Below are positions 62,200-64,000 of a stretch of 64,000 nucleotides of DNA, in pieces (the first letter of the stretch is position 1; every line of letters begins with the position of its first letter). The notes beneath the pieces were generated by a model that had not been told where the DNA came from, did not search any database, and saw only the letters and a program-made list of their open reading frames with translations. This DNA is from Actinacidiphila paucisporea (lineage in GTDB: Bacteria; Actinomycetota; Actinomycetes; Streptomycetales; Streptomycetaceae). The DNA is taken from positions 206,793 through 270,792 of the forward strand of contig NZ_FRBI01000009.1 of the NCBI RefSeq assembly GCF_900142575.1, written 5' to 3'. Position numbers and translations under genes: made by a program.

Positions 62200-63690
62200 G
62201 AGAGTGCTCCTGACCTGCAACGATGGGACTTGTCTAGGGTCCAGTCAGCCGCAGGGAAGAAGCACTCTCCAGGTGAGTAAGCGTATCGGGTTGTACCCGC
62301 GTGTCCGCGTCGAGGGCGGTGACAGCGGGGCGGTCTCGCAGGCCGGGGCGGTGCTGCTGGTCGAGACGGTCCGCAAGTTGGGCCTGGACACCGCGATATC
62401 GACGGCGTTGGCGCCGTGGCGCAAACCGCGGACGGTGCATGATCCGGGCAAGGTCCTGCTGGATGTCGCGCTCGCGACGGCTCTGGGCGGGGACTGCCTC
62501 GCCGATGTCGCCATGCTGCGGGCCGAGCCCGACGTGTTCGGCCCGGTGGCATCCGACCCGACGGTCTCCCGGCTCATTGACGCCCTTGCCGCAGCCGGAC
62601 CGAAGTCGCTCACAGCGATCCGGTCGGCGCGGGCCGAAGTACGTTCGCGGGTCTGGGAATTGGCCGGGCCGAACGCTCCCGCCGCCGACGGCTCGGTGAT
62701 CGTGGACATCGATGGTGTGCTCGTTCTTGCGCACTCCGAAAAGCAGGACGCCACCGCGACCTGGAAGAAGACCTTCGGCCATCATCCGCTCGTCGCGTTC
62801 GTCGACCACGGCCCGACCGGCTCCGGAGAGCCGGTGGCCACGGTCCTGCGGCCCGGCAAGGCCGGCTCCAACACCGCCGCCGACCACATCGCCACTACCC
62901 AACTCACCCTGGCCCAACTCCCCAAACCCCTGCGGCGGGGACGGCAGACGCTGATCCGCACCGATTCCGCCGGCGGCACCCACGCCTTCCTCGACTGGCC
63001 CACCCGACCGGGCCGGTGGCTGTCGTACTCCGTCGGAATGACCATTACCGACACCATCCACCAGGCCGTCCTGAAGATCCCGAAGAAGGCGTGGACACCG
63101 GCCTACGACTCCAGCGGCACCGAACGGCCCGGCGCCTGGGTCGCGGAGATCATCGACATGTCCGATCTGAGCACGTGGCCCAAGGGCATGCGGCTCATCG
63201 TCCGCAAGGAACGACCGCACCCCGGCGCCCAACTACGCTTCACCGACCTCGACGGACTGCGGCTCACCTGCTTCGCCACCAACACCAAAGGCGGCCAGCT
63301 CGCCGACCTCGAACTACGCCACCGCCGCCGGGCCCGCTGCGAGGACCGCATCCGCAACGCCCGCCACACCGGCCTGCGCAACCTCCCCCTCCACGACACC
63401 GCACAGAACCAGATCTGGCTCGAGGTCGTCTCCCTCGCACTCGACCTCCTCGCCTGGATGCCGATGCTCGCCCTCACCGGCGAAACCCGCCGATGGGAAC
63501 CCAAACGGCTCCGGCTCCGCCTGTTCTCCGCCGCCGCACGACTCGTCACCACCGGCCGCCGCCGCAGACTCCGCTTCACCGCCCGATGGCCCTGGACCGA
63601 TGTGATCACCCGCGCGATCCAGCGACTCGCATCCCTACCGAACCCCGGCTGACCAGCGAATCCGACCGCCCCTACGAGCCATAGCAACAT
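62200..63690 (+). mobile_element. IS1380-type element, approximate limits
   Basis: The transposase gene with short flanks. GAGTGCTCCTGACCTGCAAC (near 62200) looks like a terminal sequence of this IS family. Its inverted copy is not visible downstream, so the right end is either divergent or cut off by the IS256 piece. Confidence 0.5.
62273..63652 (+). CDS. IS1380-family transposase, apparently intact
   Basis: 459-aa DDE transposase starting VSKRIGLYPRVRVEGGDSGA. First catalytic Asp region is VIVDIDGVLVLAHSEKQDAT, the second RTDSAGGTHAFLDWPTRPGR; the C-terminal Glu is expected near NQIWLEVVSLALDLLAWMPM. The reading frame is uninterrupted, unlike every other IS in the window, so this is the most recent insertion. 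GTG start. The left end probably lies near 62200-62230; a matching right inverted repeat is not seen before the IS256 fragment that starts about 63690. Confidence 0.9.
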   Translation: MSKRIGLYPRVRVEGGDSGAVSQAGAVLLVETVRKLGLDTAISTALAPWRKPRTVHDPGKVLLDVALATALGGDCLADVAMLRAEPDVFGPVASDPTVSRLIDALAAAGPKSLTAIRSARAEVRSRVWELAGPNAPAADGSVIVDIDGVLVLAHSEKQDATATWKKTFGHHPLVAFVDHGPTGSGEPVATVLRPGKAGSNTAADHIATTQLTLAQLPKPLRRGRQTLIRTDSAGGTHAFLDWPTRPGRWLSYSVGMTITDTIHQAVLKIPKKAWTPAYDSSGTERPGAWVAEIIDMSDLSTWPKGMRLIVRKERPHPGAQLRFTDLDGLRLTCFATNTKGGQLADLELRHRRRARCEDRIRNARHTGLRNLPLHDTAQNQIWLEVVSLALDLLAWMPMLALTGETRRWEPKRLRLRLFSAAARLVTTGRRRRLRFTARWPWTDVITRAIQRLASLPNPG

Positions 63691-64000
63691 CCCGGACCAG
63701 TGGAATCCGGCCCCTGTCGAGGGGCCGGTTCTGCCATTCGGCCATGCCGTCCATGACCTTGTCGGTGATCGTCGAGATCGTCGACTTGGACACGCTGGCG
63801 CCGTAGACCTCGGCCAGGTGCGCGGAAATGTCTCCGTGGGTCAGGCCCCGGGCAGACAGGGACAGCACCATCTCGTCGACACCGGTCAGCCGGCGCTGAC
63901 GCTTCTTGACGATCTGCGGCTCGAAGCTGCCCTCCCGGTCGCGGGGCACCTCGATCTCCACCGGGCCGACCTCCGTCAGCACCGTCTTGGCCCGCACACC
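63690..64000 (-). pseudogene. IS256-family transposase, internal part (runs off window)
   Basis: KTVLTEVGPVEIEVPRDREG, SFEPQIVKKRQRRLTGVDEM, LSLSARGLTHGDISAHLAEV and TISTITDKVMDGMAEWQNRP are the first half of an IS256/Mutator transposase. Homology stops after NRPLD (about 63720), where the IS1380 flank begins; the N-terminus lies beyond the right edge. Truncated copy. Confidence 0.85.

Noticed and set aside
1..64000. tRNA, rRNA and common riboswitches
   Set aside because: Looked for T-loop/GGTTCRA motifs, cobalamin and similar conserved boxes by eye; none convincing. A tRNAscan-SE and Rfam search would be decisive.

Overview
High-GC (about 70%) DNA from a linear-chromosome actinomycete, most likely Streptomyces or a close relative. 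The organism is suggested by a chaplin, a Tpg-type telomere terminal protein, F420-dependent oxidoreductases, many GTG starts and GGAGG ribosome sites. The tpg gene without an intact tap, the many fragments of insertion sequences (IS256, IS5, IS701, ISL3, ISAs1, IS481, IS1380) and the number of truncated or frameshifted genes resemble a chromosome arm or a large linear plasmid. Some single-base frameshifts could be sequencing errors and are marked as such.

Layout. 1-4.9 kb: a secreted GH31 glycosidase with a LacI-type operator, then a scar where an AraC gene and an HprK-like kinase gene both lost their 5' ends, then an alpha/beta hydrolase. 5.1-8.8 kb: two mirror-image pairs of a HxlR regulator and an NADPH:quinone-type oxidoreductase, separated by a strong bidirectional terminator. 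9-19 kb: scattered accessory genes (VOC protein, SUMF1-like protein, MFS transporter) among decayed ones, then a 43-aa membrane peptide and tpg. 20-22.5 kb: a PQQ-propeller lipoprotein, an IS256 relic and a chaplin. 23-29.8 kb: a minus-strand operon for an envelope glycan or glycoconjugate (epimerase, two glycosyltransferase-type proteins, methyltransferase, polytopic membrane protein, membrane-bound molybdopterin oxidoreductase). 29.9-33 kb: TspO, an SDR and a sortase-anchored surface protein.

34.4-42.4 kb is the most interesting part. A compact, translationally coupled operon encodes a radical SAM/SPASM enzyme, a 46-aa candidate precursor peptide, a HemW-like radical SAM enzyme, an alpha/beta-hydrolase-like protein, a class I methyltransferase, a tautomerase, a TrmO-like methyltransferase and an MFS exporter, followed by a LuxR-type regulator. 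It looks like a RiPP (ribosomally made, post-translationally modified peptide) cluster that I cannot match to a described class. The precursor has no Cys, Trp, Tyr, Phe or Met beyond its start, so most known radical SAM crosslinks are ruled out. The HemW-like enzyme and methyltransferase would suit C-methylation or cyclopropanation.

42.6-64 kb: a dynamin-like GTPase broken by a 16-bp tandem duplication, a DinB-family protein, a polar amino-acid ABC transporter, MerR regulators with an oxidoreductase under a clear MerR operator, and then a graveyard of IS pieces holding relics of Ku, UvrA, MarR, GNAT, a sugar-binding lipoprotein and an RHS protein. Intact islands in it are an F420 oxidoreductase pair, an AAA ATPase, a uridine-kinase-like protein, a two-repeat CRISPR relic, a second small membrane peptide and an intact IS1380-type transposase. 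No tRNA or rRNA gene was seen.
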